A DNA stretch of 64,000 bases, from positions 1 to 64,000 of the forward strand of contig CAYUMU010000001.1 of the NCBI GenBank assembly GCA_964445985.1. Reading direction: 5' to 3'. Under the pieces are notes generated by a model. The model saw only the letters and a list, made by a program, of their open reading frames with translations, was not told the origin of the DNA and did no database searches. The position numbers and the translations under genes are program-made. The DNA comes from CAYUMU01 sp964445985. Lineage in GTDB: Bacteria > Planctomycetota > Planctomycetia > Pirellulales > S012-138. Positions 52,652-60,646 of this stretch are shown here, in pieces. The stretch's first letter is position 1. Each line of letters starts with the position of its first letter.

Positions 52652-54157
52652 ATGCGCCAGTGGATTCCACGGCAAATGCGTTTGGCCCCGAAGTTTGCCA
52701 ATGATGCCCGGGTTAAGCCGGTGACTCCGTGCCATGCGCTGCTGATCAATCCGTTCTATGCCAAAGACCCGAATGCCAGCTTTGGTAAGCATGTGCTGAC
52801 GCCCAGCCTGGCATTGACCAGCATTGCCGCGAGCACGCCATCGCACTGGGAAGTACAGTATTGGGATGAAAACCTGTTGCACGGATCGCCGCCATGCGAC
52901 CCGTTTCCGCAGGTGGTCGGAATTACCGTGCATCTCACGTTCGCGGAGCGAGCCTACGCGCTTGCTCGTTGGTATCGGGAACGAGGCGCCAAAGTGGTTT
53001 TCGGCGGACTGCACGTGCTGTCTTGCCCCGAGGAAGTGAAGCCGCACGCCGATGCGATCGCGATTGGCGAGGGCGTTCAAATCTGGCCACAAATACTCCA
53101 AGACATCGAACAAGGAAGATTGCAGCCGGTCTACCACGGCAGCTACCGTCGCCCTTATCGGGATGATCCACCCCCCAGACGAGACTTGCTTCCACGCGAC
53201 AGTTTTCTGACGACGACCAGTTTGATCGCGACTCGTGGCTGCCACAATCGTTGCGGGTTCTGCTACCTTGCGACCGATGGCCTGCAGATGCCTTATCTAG
53301 TTCGCGACGTGGAACAGATCGTGAGCGAGTTCGCGGCCGACGACCAGCCTTACGCTGTATTCGTCGACAACAACCTCGGGTCGAAGCCCGACTATTTGAG
53401 AAAGCTCTGCCTGGCCTTGCGCCCGCTAGAAAAGATCTGGAGCGCTGCCGTTTCGATTGACGTGACCGATGAACCTTCATTGATTCGCGAGATGGCCCTG
53501 GCAGGATGCACGGGCGTCTTTATAGGCTTTGAGTCGCTCTCCAACGAGAACATCTCGGACGCCAACAAGAGGAGTCCTCCCACGGAGGATTACGCCCAGC
53601 GGGTTCGCATCTTCCACGACAACGGAATTCAGGTGAACGGAAGTTTCGTGCTGGGCTTCGATCATGACCGAAAGGACGTGTTCCAACGTACCGTCTCATG
53701 GGTCGAAGAAAACAAGCTGGAGTGCGCCACGTTTCATATCCTGACGCCTTATCCCGGCACACCCCTGTTCCGCCAGATGCAGCAAAAGGGGCGGTTGCTT
53801 CATCAAGACTGGAGCTTGTACGACACAGCCCATGCGGTGTTTCGGCCCAAGTGGATGTCGCCGGAAGAACTTGAGGAAGGCTATGCCTGGTGTTACCGCC
53901 GCCTGTTTTCGCACGCTTCCATCTGGCGACGCCGACCGAGTCACGCTCGTGCCATTCTTCCGTACCTCGCCATGTCGTACCTTTACAAGCGCTCGAATCC
54001 TGTTTGGCGCCTGCTGATTCGTTCGCGGACAACGGCGGCGGTGTGGCGACCGCTTGTGGAATGGACGCGCCGTCGGCACCTGCGATTTCGGCATCAGCTA
54101 GAGTCAAACGAGGCCGCGGGATGCGAATCGGGAACGGTTGTTTCTCCGGGCGTTTGA
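52652..54157 (+). CDS. B12-binding domain radical SAM protein
   Basis: 501 residues. An N-terminal Rossmann-like cobalamin domain (about 25-160: HALLINPFYAK, VVGITVHLTFAERAYALARW, VVFGGLHVLSCPEEV, AIAIGEG) lacks the DxHxxG motif, as is normal for this class. The radical SAM barrel (about 185-400) has the cluster motif TRGCHNRCGFCYL (Cys197, Cys201, Cys204). A C-terminal domain with basic helices follows. Enzymes of this kind methylate or rearrange unactivated carbon, including in hopanoid and other lipid pathways. The gene starts 3 bp after ispH, so they form one operon. A substrate derived from isoprenoids is plausible but not shown. Confidence 0.9.
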   Translation: MRQWIPRQMRLAPKFANDARVKPVTPCHALLINPFYAKDPNASFGKHVLTPSLALTSIAASTPSHWEVQYWDENLLHGSPPCDPFPQVVGITVHLTFAERAYALARWYRERGAKVVFGGLHVLSCPEEVKPHADAIAIGEGVQIWPQILQDIEQGRLQPVYHGSYRRPYRDDPPPRRDLLPRDSFLTTTSLIATRGCHNRCGFCYLATDGLQMPYLVRDVEQIVSEFAADDQPYAVFVDNNLGSKPDYLRKLCLALRPLEKIWSAAVSIDVTDEPSLIREMALAGCTGVFIGFESLSNENISDANKRSPPTEDYAQRVRIFHDNGIQVNGSFVLGFDHDRKDVFQRTVSWVEENKLECATFHILTPYPGTPLFRQMQQKGRLLHQDWSLYDTAHAVFRPKWMSPEELEEGYAWCYRRLFSHASIWRRRPSHARAILPYLAMSYLYKRSNPVWRLLIRSRTTAAVWRPLVEWTRRRHLRFRHQLESNEAAGCESGTVVSPGV

Positions 54158-54232
54158 TTGTGAATCCTGCGCGCGGCTCATAGTTGCGGATCTGCAGGGC
54201 CGGCATAAATAGACGCCAGCAAGTCGCCGCGC

Positions 54233-55768
54233 TTAATTGACTCCGCCGATTGCTGGACCAAATTTTGCATCGGCGTTGCGAAGCTCTTCTTGCAACGCGG
54301 TTCGCATCCCCTCGAGCGTTTCCTGCAATCGGGACTCGGTTGCCAGGTTGGTCAGTTCCTCCGGATCGTCCTGGAGGTCATAGAGTTCTTCTGGCTCATT
54401 GCCGGCCAGATAATGAATATATTTGTACTTTCCTTGCCGCAGGGCCACGTAATACGGCACGCCGGAATGCGTAGCCTTCTTTTGCTCGGCCACGGCACGC
54501 GTGGCATTGGAGCCATAATCCTGCCCCATATGCTCATAGAGCGTGGCATGCTTCCAGTCCTTTTTTTCAGGCTCGCGCAGCAGGGGCATGATGTCGCGTC
54601 CGTGCATTTTCCAGGGCAACTCGATCCCGGCGAGACCAAAGAATGTGACGACCACGTCGGGAGCGTTCACTGCGTGGGCACAATACCTACCCTGAGGAAG
54701 CGTGCCCGGCATGCTGGCGATGAACGGAGAACGATAACTGGCCTCGTACGGAGCCACCTTTTGTTTCAGACCATGCTCGCCGTTCGCGAAGCCCTGGTCC
54801 GAAGAATAGATCACCAGCGTGTTCTCCAACTGCCCCGATTCCTTGAGGGCTTTCAAGACCTGTCCTACACCTTCATCCACCGAAAGCATGCATTCATTGA
54901 CTTGCCGCAGCCACTGGGTGTGACTCTTACCGCCTTTGGTCATCACGGCTTCGCCATCGTCGCCTTTCGTCCAAGCTTGTGTTTTGTTTAAGTAGCTGGG
55001 CTTGCCCTCGCGCGGGCCAAAGATACTCCTGGGAAGCTCGGCTTGCTGCTGGGCATTTGCTCCCTTGTGACGTGCCGCCGGCGTGGTCGGCCCATGAATG
55101 GCGCCATAACAGAGCCATAAATACCAGGGCTTGTTGGCATCACGCTGTTCGCCGCGAATATAGTCGCAAGCCCAGCGCGTATAGTTGTCGGTGGAGTAAC
55201 CCTCGACCATCCGTTCTTCGCCGTTAAATTCGGTGATTTGGGGACCGTAATAGCTGCCCGCGTTATTGGGGTGTTTCGGGCGGTTCCAAACAATTTGATA
55301 GTCCCAGTCGCGGTTCCAGCCCGTATCTACTCCGGTGTGCCATTTGCCAATTTGGGCGGTTTGATAACCTTGCTTGCGAAACTCAGCCGGCCAGAAGCGG
55401 CATTGTTCAGGGTCATATGCGCTGCCGGGATATTGCCCTTCCATGCGCATCGATTCAATGCTGTGGGGATGCAAACCGGTGAGCAGCGCCGCCCTCGATG
55501 GCATGCACCAAGAGCCTAAGTAGGCCCCTTGAAACCGCACGCCGGCCGCCGCCAGCGAATCGATATGGGGCGTGCGAGCCATCGCGTAGGCCCCCTCGTA
55601 GCAACTCACCGTTTTGGGCGAATGATCGTCGGCATAGATAAAGAGGATATTGGGCCGTTTGGCTTCTTTATCTGCCGCCGTGGCAGCGCCGGAATTGCCG
55701 GCGCCATACCATGCGAAAGCACAGGCCAACAGCATTCCGCGTATTACGAAAGGTGATCGTATTGACAT
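54233..55768 (-). CDS. secreted sulfatase
   Basis: 511 residues. The signal peptide (FVIRGMLLACAFAWYG) is followed by NILFIYADDHS (metal Asp47/Asp48) and the modification motif WCMPSRAALLTG, in which Cys88 becomes formylglycine. TAQIGKWHTG and YSSDQGFANGEHG supply the remaining active-site Lys, His and Asp. Length fits arylsulfatase A-like enzymes. It removes sulfate esters, probably from algal or other sulfated polysaccharides, in the periplasm or outside. The ATG at 55768 gives the signal peptide; the open frame continues to 55882. Sulfatase expansion is typical of planctomycetes. It converges with the radical SAM gene. Confidence 0.93.
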   Translation of the reverse strand: MSIRSPFVIRGMLLACAFAWYGAGNSGAATAADKEAKRPNILFIYADDHSPKTVSCYEGAYAMARTPHIDSLAAAGVRFQGAYLGSWCMPSRAALLTGLHPHSIESMRMEGQYPGSAYDPEQCRFWPAEFRKQGYQTAQIGKWHTGVDTGWNRDWDYQIVWNRPKHPNNAGSYYGPQITEFNGEERMVEGYSTDNYTRWACDYIRGEQRDANKPWYLWLCYGAIHGPTTPAARHKGANAQQQAELPRSIFGPREGKPSYLNKTQAWTKGDDGEAVMTKGGKSHTQWLRQVNECMLSVDEGVGQVLKALKESGQLENTLVIYSSDQGFANGEHGLKQKVAPYEASYRSPFIASMPGTLPQGRYCAHAVNAPDVVVTFFGLAGIELPWKMHGRDIMPLLREPEKKDWKHATLYEHMGQDYGSNATRAVAEQKKATHSGVPYYVALRQGKYKYIHYLAGNEPEELYDLQDDPEELTNLATESRLQETLEGMRTALQEELRNADAKFGPAIGGVN

Positions 55769-55938
55769 GACGGGCGCTCTCGAATCGTTGGAGTAAAAGC
55801 GATGCGGTTTCGGTAGTTGCTGGGCACGATGGCGAGGCCAAGACGTTGCGACGGGACGTCTTGGTCTGGCCGAGTCTAACATGGTCTATGGCTGAAAACG
55901 ATGAAATACTGCCGCCGCGCGGGGCCTAGTCGGGCGGA

Positions 55939-56445
55939 CTATACTCGCTTTTTCATTTCGAGCAGTTTCCGCCAGCGGGCAGCGGTTCGTCCACAAACGG
56001 CGGTCATAATGCCGGCAAAAATAAGCATGGCAAAGCACCAGCCGGCGGCCCTGCCGCGGATCGAATCGAGGTCGAGCATTTCCAGGGGGTCGTCAACGGC
56101 AGTAAATGCAATCGCCGTCCAAAATAGTCCATAGGCCGCGGCGGTGGCTGCCCAAATGGCCATCGAAACCCACACCGAGCTCCAATCGGCCAGCAGCATC
56201 AGCCAGAGGGCGTAGGTGATTTGCAGGCCAGCCACGAGCAACAGCAACCTGGCCCAATCGGGTGCGGTGGCCAGGTTCAAATGCGAGAGCGCCGGCCCGG
56301 CTGAGAACAGTGCCAACGCAATTTGAGCAAAGGCCAACATGCGCACCGACTGGATCTTGCCGCGATCGGCCAGATAGCCGGTTTGCAGGTCTTGCTCGGT
56401 GGTCGCCGGCTCCCACAACCCCAGACCTTTCGATTTCTCGGTCAT
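55939..56445 (-). CDS. small integral membrane protein of unknown function
   Basis: 168 residues with four clear hydrophobic segments (ALALFSAGPALS, LLLLVAGLQITYALWLMLLA, WVSMAIWAATAAAYGLFWTA, AAGWCFAMLIFAGIMTAVCG) and a basic end (RWRKLLEMKKRV). I do not recognise a family. The ThuA remnant lies 65 bp upstream on the same strand, so this gene may have approached a new promoter after the deletion that truncated ThuA. Confidence 0.7.
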   Translation of the reverse strand: MTEKSKGLGLWEPATTEQDLQTGYLADRGKIQSVRMLAFAQIALALFSAGPALSHLNLATAPDWARLLLLVAGLQITYALWLMLLADWSSVWVSMAIWAATAAAYGLFWTAIAFTAVDDPLEMLDLDSIRGRAAGWCFAMLIFAGIMTAVCGRTAARWRKLLEMKKRV

Positions 56446-56510
56446 GCGCTGGTCTTTCTGACGAGGGCGGTGGAGGCACGGAATATGCCAACCTCACGGC
56501 CACTAATCCG

Positions 56511-56828
56511 TCACAAATCTGTTGGCCAAGCCGCGCCGTTGTAGTTCGAAACGACCACATCGTACTTGGCAAAGTCGGGCTTGAAGCCGGCCATGTCCTC
56601 GCCCTTGGCAGGGCTGGTAGCCACATCGACAGAGAACCTGCCGCTCTCCTCGAGCACCTTCTTGAGAATCGGCGTGGTCTTGGCCCACGGGTGATTGTTT
56701 TGCCCATCCACGATCAGTGCCCGAAGACGTTCCGCGGCCGAGGCTGTGGATGCTGTAACCGCCAACCATGCCAACGCGAGGCAAGCCAATGCAGTGCAGA
56801 ACAAAGTTAGACGTAGCGTGCGGCGCAT
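56511..56828 (-). pseudogene. truncated ThuA-domain protein
   Basis: The signal peptide (RLTLFCTALACLALAWLAVT) and the first 75 residues of a ThuA-like domain are intact (LRALIVDGQNNHPWAKTTPI, GFKPDFAKYDVVVSNYNG). After AAWPTDL a TGA ends the frame at 105 codons, while ThuA proteins run to about 250-300 residues. No continuation is found in other frames before the next gene, which ends 65 bp further. The 3' part was probably lost by deletion. The glutamine amidotransferase-like fold would be incomplete. Confidence 0.75.
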
Positions 56829-57015
56829 GAGAATCTCCCCAATCGTTGATCCAATCGATACCACACCAAGGCCATTCTAGTTGGCGGTTGCAACCGATGA
56901 AACACTGGGGCGAGAATCTGCGCTACCGTGATGAGCTACTGCGAATGGCACGCACAAGGATTCCACACCCACCGTCCGAGGCGTGCGGCGACTTGAGCGG
57001 TCTGAGATGCGCAGG

Positions 57016-58899
57016 TCAGGCCCAGAACTTCCACCAGGGGTTGGCCGAGGGGATTCTGGGTTTAGGGAAAGCCTGGCCGCGGATGTCTTTGGCGTCGGTA
57101 AGGTCGGCCTCGGTGACCGTGGCGCCGGTGAGGTTTCCGCCGGTGAAATCGGCGTGAATCAATTTTGCGCCACGGAAATTGCTGGAGGAGCAATCGGCGC
57201 CTTTGAGATTCGAGTAAGACAGATTGGCGTTTTGAAATTGGCCGGCGATGGCAGCCAGGCTCAGATCGGCGCCCGAGAAGTTCGCCTGTTGGGCATCGAC
57301 GCCCTTGAGCTTGGCCAACCGCAGATTGGCTTTGACCAGGATCGCCTGGCGCAAATTGCAGGCGCCCAAATCGCTGTTGCTGAGGTCTGCGCCGGAGAAG
57401 TCTGCCTCGCGACAATCGCTGCCCCCCAGGTTGGCATGCGAAAGTCGAGCCGAGGTAAAGTTCGCGCCGCGAAGGTCGGCGTCGCGGAGGGTGGTGTTTT
57501 GGAGATTCGCGCCCGAGAGATCTTGGCCAGTCAGATTGGCGCCGGTCAGGTTAATACCGGCGAGGTTGGCCTTGAGCAGGTTGCTTTCCTCAAGAACGAG
57601 CAGCACGGCGCCCGATTCGCGGTGCTTGATTTCTACCGAGCGAGGCGCAGCGGCGGCCGGCAGCGGTGGCGGTTCGGAGGAAAGGTCGGCTGCTTCCACC
57701 TCGCGTAAACGCGGAAGTAGCGGATCAAGGAGCGAGATAGTGCTGGTACGGCTCTGACTGAGCGAGCTCAAGCTGGCATTGGAGCGAGACATGTGCTGCC
57801 GCTTGGCCAGGGCACGACGCTCGGCCTGGGCGGCCCGCAAACGAATGATGGTTCGGAAATCGAACTCGACATCGCGACGCTCGGCAAAGGGGGCGACGGC
57901 ATGCGCGACTTCGGCGCACGAGGCGAAGCGGCTTTCAGGCCGTTTGGCCATCATGCGGGTGATTATGTCCACGACCTCGTCGGGGACATCGGGAGCCAGT
58001 TCTCGTAGCGGGCGCGGTTTGTAGCGGCGGTGGGCGTCGAGCTTCTTGCCAATCGTATTGAGCGGGAAAGGGACCTTGCCGGCCAGAATGAAGTAAAACG
58101 TGCAGCCAAGGCTGTAAATATCTGCTCGGGCGTCCACATGGTAGCTATCGAGCGATTGCTCGGGGGCCACGTAATCGGCGGTGCCGAGTTTGTCTTGCCC
58201 AAAGATCATGGCCATGGAGAATTCCTGGCCTTGGTCGTCGCACAGGGCGAGGCCGAAATCGAGGAGTTTCACGTGCCCCGTACGATCGATGAGCAAGTTG
58301 CCCGGTTTTACATCGCGATGCACCATGCCGTGCTCGTGCGCGTAGTGCAACCCTTCGGCTGCCTGGCAAATCATATCGCAGGCATGTTGCCAGGAAACCG
58401 GCCCTTGGCGATCGATTCTTTCTTGCAAGCTGATGCCTTCAAGCAACTCCATCACAATGTATTGCATTTCGGCATCGGAATCGATGCGAAGCGTGCGAAC
58501 GATGTGTGGATGATCAAGCCGGAGTCCGGCCTGGCCTTCCAGTTGGAATCGGGCGGACACGCCGGCATCGTCGGGATTGCTCGACAGGACCTTGAGCGCA
58601 ACGCGTTCGCCGGATTGGCGGTCTTCGGCCGAATATAGCCAGCCCATGCCGCCGGCGCCGAGGATTTCGAGGACCTTATAGCGATCGACGAAGAAGCCGC
58701 GGAAGCGACCGCTGAGGAGGCGCTCCACCTGAAAAGATGTGAGTAGACCTGCGTCGACGAAGGCCGAGCCAAGATCGAGAGGGTCAGGCCATTTTCCCAG
58801 GTCAAATTGCCCGGTTACCTGCTCGATCTGTTTAGCCGAGACGAGGCCGCTCTTGGAGAGAACATCTAAGAACAGACCAGTTCGCGGAGACTTTACCAT
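57016..58899 (-). CDS. Ser/Thr protein kinase with pentapeptide-repeat C-terminus
   Basis: 627 residues. A 70-residue N-terminal segment precedes a Hanks-type kinase: glycine loop GAGGMG (81-86), Lys103, HRDVKPGN (Asp196), DFG (214-216), APEQS. After a Ser/Pro linker (about 370-430), about 30 pentapeptide units A(D/N)LxX follow (LLKANLAGINLTGANLTGQD, DADLRGANFTSARLSHANLG and on), forming a right-handed quadrilateral beta-helix. No membrane helix is seen, so the kinase is cytoplasmic. The beta-helix may act as a docking or scaffold surface. GGAG lies 5 nt before the ATG at 58899, deciding the start. Kinase fusions of this sort are frequent in planctomycetes. Confidence 0.92.
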   Translation of the reverse strand: MVKSPRTGLFLDVLSKSGLVSAKQIEQVTGQFDLGKWPDPLDLGSAFVDAGLLTSFQVERLLSGRFRGFFVDRYKVLEILGAGGMGWLYSAEDRQSGERVALKVLSSNPDDAGVSARFQLEGQAGLRLDHPHIVRTLRIDSDAEMQYIVMELLEGISLQERIDRQGPVSWQHACDMICQAAEGLHYAHEHGMVHRDVKPGNLLIDRTGHVKLLDFGLALCDDQGQEFSMAMIFGQDKLGTADYVAPEQSLDSYHVDARADIYSLGCTFYFILAGKVPFPLNTIGKKLDAHRRYKPRPLRELAPDVPDEVVDIITRMMAKRPESRFASCAEVAHAVAPFAERRDVEFDFRTIIRLRAAQAERRALAKRQHMSRSNASLSSLSQSRTSTISLLDPLLPRLREVEAADLSSEPPPLPAAAAPRSVEIKHRESGAVLLVLEESNLLKANLAGINLTGANLTGQDLSGANLQNTTLRDADLRGANFTSARLSHANLGGSDCREADFSGADLSNSDLGACNLRQAILVKANLRLAKLKGVDAQQANFSGADLSLAAIAGQFQNANLSYSNLKGADCSSSNFRGAKLIHADFTGGNLTGATVTEADLTDAKDIRGQAFPKPRIPSANPWWKFWA

Positions 58900-58973
58900 G
58901 AACACTCCACGCCGAACCGATGGAGTTGTGACAAGTGAAAATCGCCCCGAACAGTGTTCCTGTGAGAAACTTA

Positions 58974-59453
58974 CTATTCTTCGTATTGAATTTCAAGGAT
59001 TTTGAGGCGAGTTAGTCCGGCGGGGACTTCGATTTCCGCCACCTCGCCTACTTTTTTTCCTAACAATCCTTGCGCGAGGGGACTGGTCACCAAAATTCGA
59101 CCGTTGTCGTAATCTTCATCGCCGGCGCCGACAAGCGTATAGGTTTCTTCGTCGCCGTAATCCATGTCTTTGAAAGTGATCGTGGCGCCGAATGCGATCT
59201 CGTCTTTGGGCAGCTTCGACGTATCGACAATCTCCATCCGGCTGACCTGGTCGCGGAGGTAGTGGATCTTGGCCTGAAGCATGCCGAGCGATTCGCGGGC
59301 GCCGTGATACTCTGCGTTTTCGCTGAGGTCGCCCTCACTGCGGGCCTCGGCCACGCGTTTGATGAAGACCGGTTCGTCTACCTCTTCCATCTGCTTGAGT
59401 TCGGCCAGCTTCCGTTCGTAGCCTGCTCGGGTGACCGGAATCCTATCGGTCAT
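58974..59453 (-). CDS. greA: transcription elongation factor GreA
   Basis: 159 residues. The N-terminal coiled coil has the acidic tip SEGDLSENAEYHGARE, which reaches the RNA polymerase active site and triggers cleavage of backtracked RNA. The C-terminal FKBP-like domain ends SPLAQGLLGKKVGEVAEIEV and PAGLTRLKILEIQYEE. Both are standard for GreA. GGAGGTG is 5 nt before the ATG at 59453. An intrinsic-terminator hairpin with eight Us lies just upstream of this ribosome binding site, suggesting leader attenuation. The kinase gene follows 74 bp downstream on the same strand. Confidence 0.95.
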   Translation of the reverse strand: MTDRIPVTRAGYERKLAELKQMEEVDEPVFIKRVAEARSEGDLSENAEYHGARESLGMLQAKIHYLRDQVSRMEIVDTSKLPKDEIAFGATITFKDMDYGDEETYTLVGAGDEDYDNGRILVTSPLAQGLLGKKVGEVAEIEVPAGLTRLKILEIQYEE

Positions 59454-59472
59454 GTTGCACCTCCGCGAAACC

Positions 59473-59517
59473 AAAAAAAAGCGGCCCCGCCACAAGTTCG
59501 TTGTTGGCGGAAGCCAC
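59473..59517 (-). terminator. intrinsic terminator in the greA leader (attenuator candidate)
   Basis: Minus strand, in order: GTGGC (59517-59513), TT, CCGCC (59510-59506), A, ACAA, loop CGAAC, TTGT, GGCGG (59491-59487), G, GCCGC (59485-59481), then eight Us (59480-59473). The ribosome binding site and ATG of greA begin only 8-20 nt after the U run, so the promoter must lie upstream and transcripts must read through. Confidence 0.75.
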
Positions 59518-59784
59518 GGGTTTGAATAAGTATTGTGCCGAGTGAATGGGGGACTGTAAACCCCTAAGGTTAACACCGATGGAAGCGATAAGGCGAATGC
59601 AACGGCAGCCGACTTTGGGGCGACGGTAGCAGGAGAATCGAACGACCTAACGCCGAGCGGCTTGTCCTACGCGGGGGGACTTTTGAGTACGCCCCCCTGT
59701 AAACAACCCGCTTGGCAACAGCCGAGGTTGAATGGTTGTTCAAACCTTAACCCGCCGTTCCCGCTGGGTGCGGCCAATTCATGG

Positions 59785-60438
59785 TTACGAAATGGGGAAG
59801 CGTGCCTCGTAGGCCAGGCTTTGAATGAACTTCTTGGCGTCGATGTAAAGGTACGACGGCAGCGGAGTGTTGTTGACCCTGCTCTGCTGGAGTTCGTCTT
59901 CGAGCAACTGCAACATTTGATTGGTGGCGCTATTGATATTGAGGGCGACATCGGGTCCGATCGCCCCGTGCCGTTCGGCACGCTGCTCGAAGTCGCTCTC
60001 CAGTTGTGCGCGAAGGGGAGCATACTGAGCTTGCTGCAGCAGCGTGGGCCAATTAATGCGACCGGTAATGCTATCCAATTGCACCGATTTAAGCCGGTCG
60101 GGAGCGGCGTCCTTGGCCCAACGCTCGAAGGCCGAAGCCGAAGGGGTGGGGCCACGTTCGGCCTCGCGGTATTGGCGGTTCATCTTGCGCATTTCGAAGT
60201 AGGTTTGCGTCCACTGCAATTTGTTTTGCATGTTCTTGGAGCGGGCATCTTCGATGTTGCCGAGCGCCTGCGAGTTCAGCAGGTTGGCCTGTCCGCGAGA
60301 ACGGATGACATCGGAAAGCCCTTGCTGGTAGGCTTGAGCCGCCGTTGACGCCCGGTTGTCAACAAAAACCTGGGCGGTCGCCGAATTCGCTAGCAAGGCG
60401 AGACAAACCACTGAACCAAACTGGCAGCAGGACCGCAT
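59785..60438 (-). CDS. secreted protein of unknown function, mostly helical
   Basis: 217 residues. A signal peptide (CCQFGSVVCLALLANSATAQ) is followed by polar, helix-rich sequence with repeated Gln/Arg/Ala (STAAQAYQQGLSDVIRSRGQ, NMQNKLQWTQTYFEMRKMNR) and a conserved-looking end (PSYLYIDAKKFIQSLAYEAR). No known domain is recognised. The ATG at 60438 has GGGAG 8 nt upstream; upstream GTG/ATG codons in the same frame are too close to it. The 267 bp between this gene and the greA hairpin show no other gene. Confidence 0.7.
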   Translation of the reverse strand: MRSCCQFGSVVCLALLANSATAQVFVDNRASTAAQAYQQGLSDVIRSRGQANLLNSQALGNIEDARSKNMQNKLQWTQTYFEMRKMNRQYREAERGPTPSASAFERWAKDAAPDRLKSVQLDSITGRINWPTLLQQAQYAPLRAQLESDFEQRAERHGAIGPDVALNINSATNQMLQLLEDELQQSRVNNTPLPSYLYIDAKKFIQSLAYEARFPIS

Positions 60439-60646
60439 GACCATCACTCCCGAGGAATACTTTCACAATGTGAAAAAGGCTTTCAAATCCGCCTCTGGAT
60501 TGCCCATCTTCAGCAAGTATACTTGAGGTTGAGCCATCGTTCCAGAGTTTCCTCAGACAGTCCCCTGACCCCTGGCGAGCCGCAAGTGTCGCGGCGTTGT
60601 GTTTCAACATTGGGGGGCGACCAGTCTTCACATCTTGGAGCAGATC

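Noticed and set aside
59667..60348. Overlapping plus-strand frames opposite the secreted helical protein
   Set aside because: They mirror the minus-strand gene, which has a signal peptide and ribosome binding site; the plus frames have neither.
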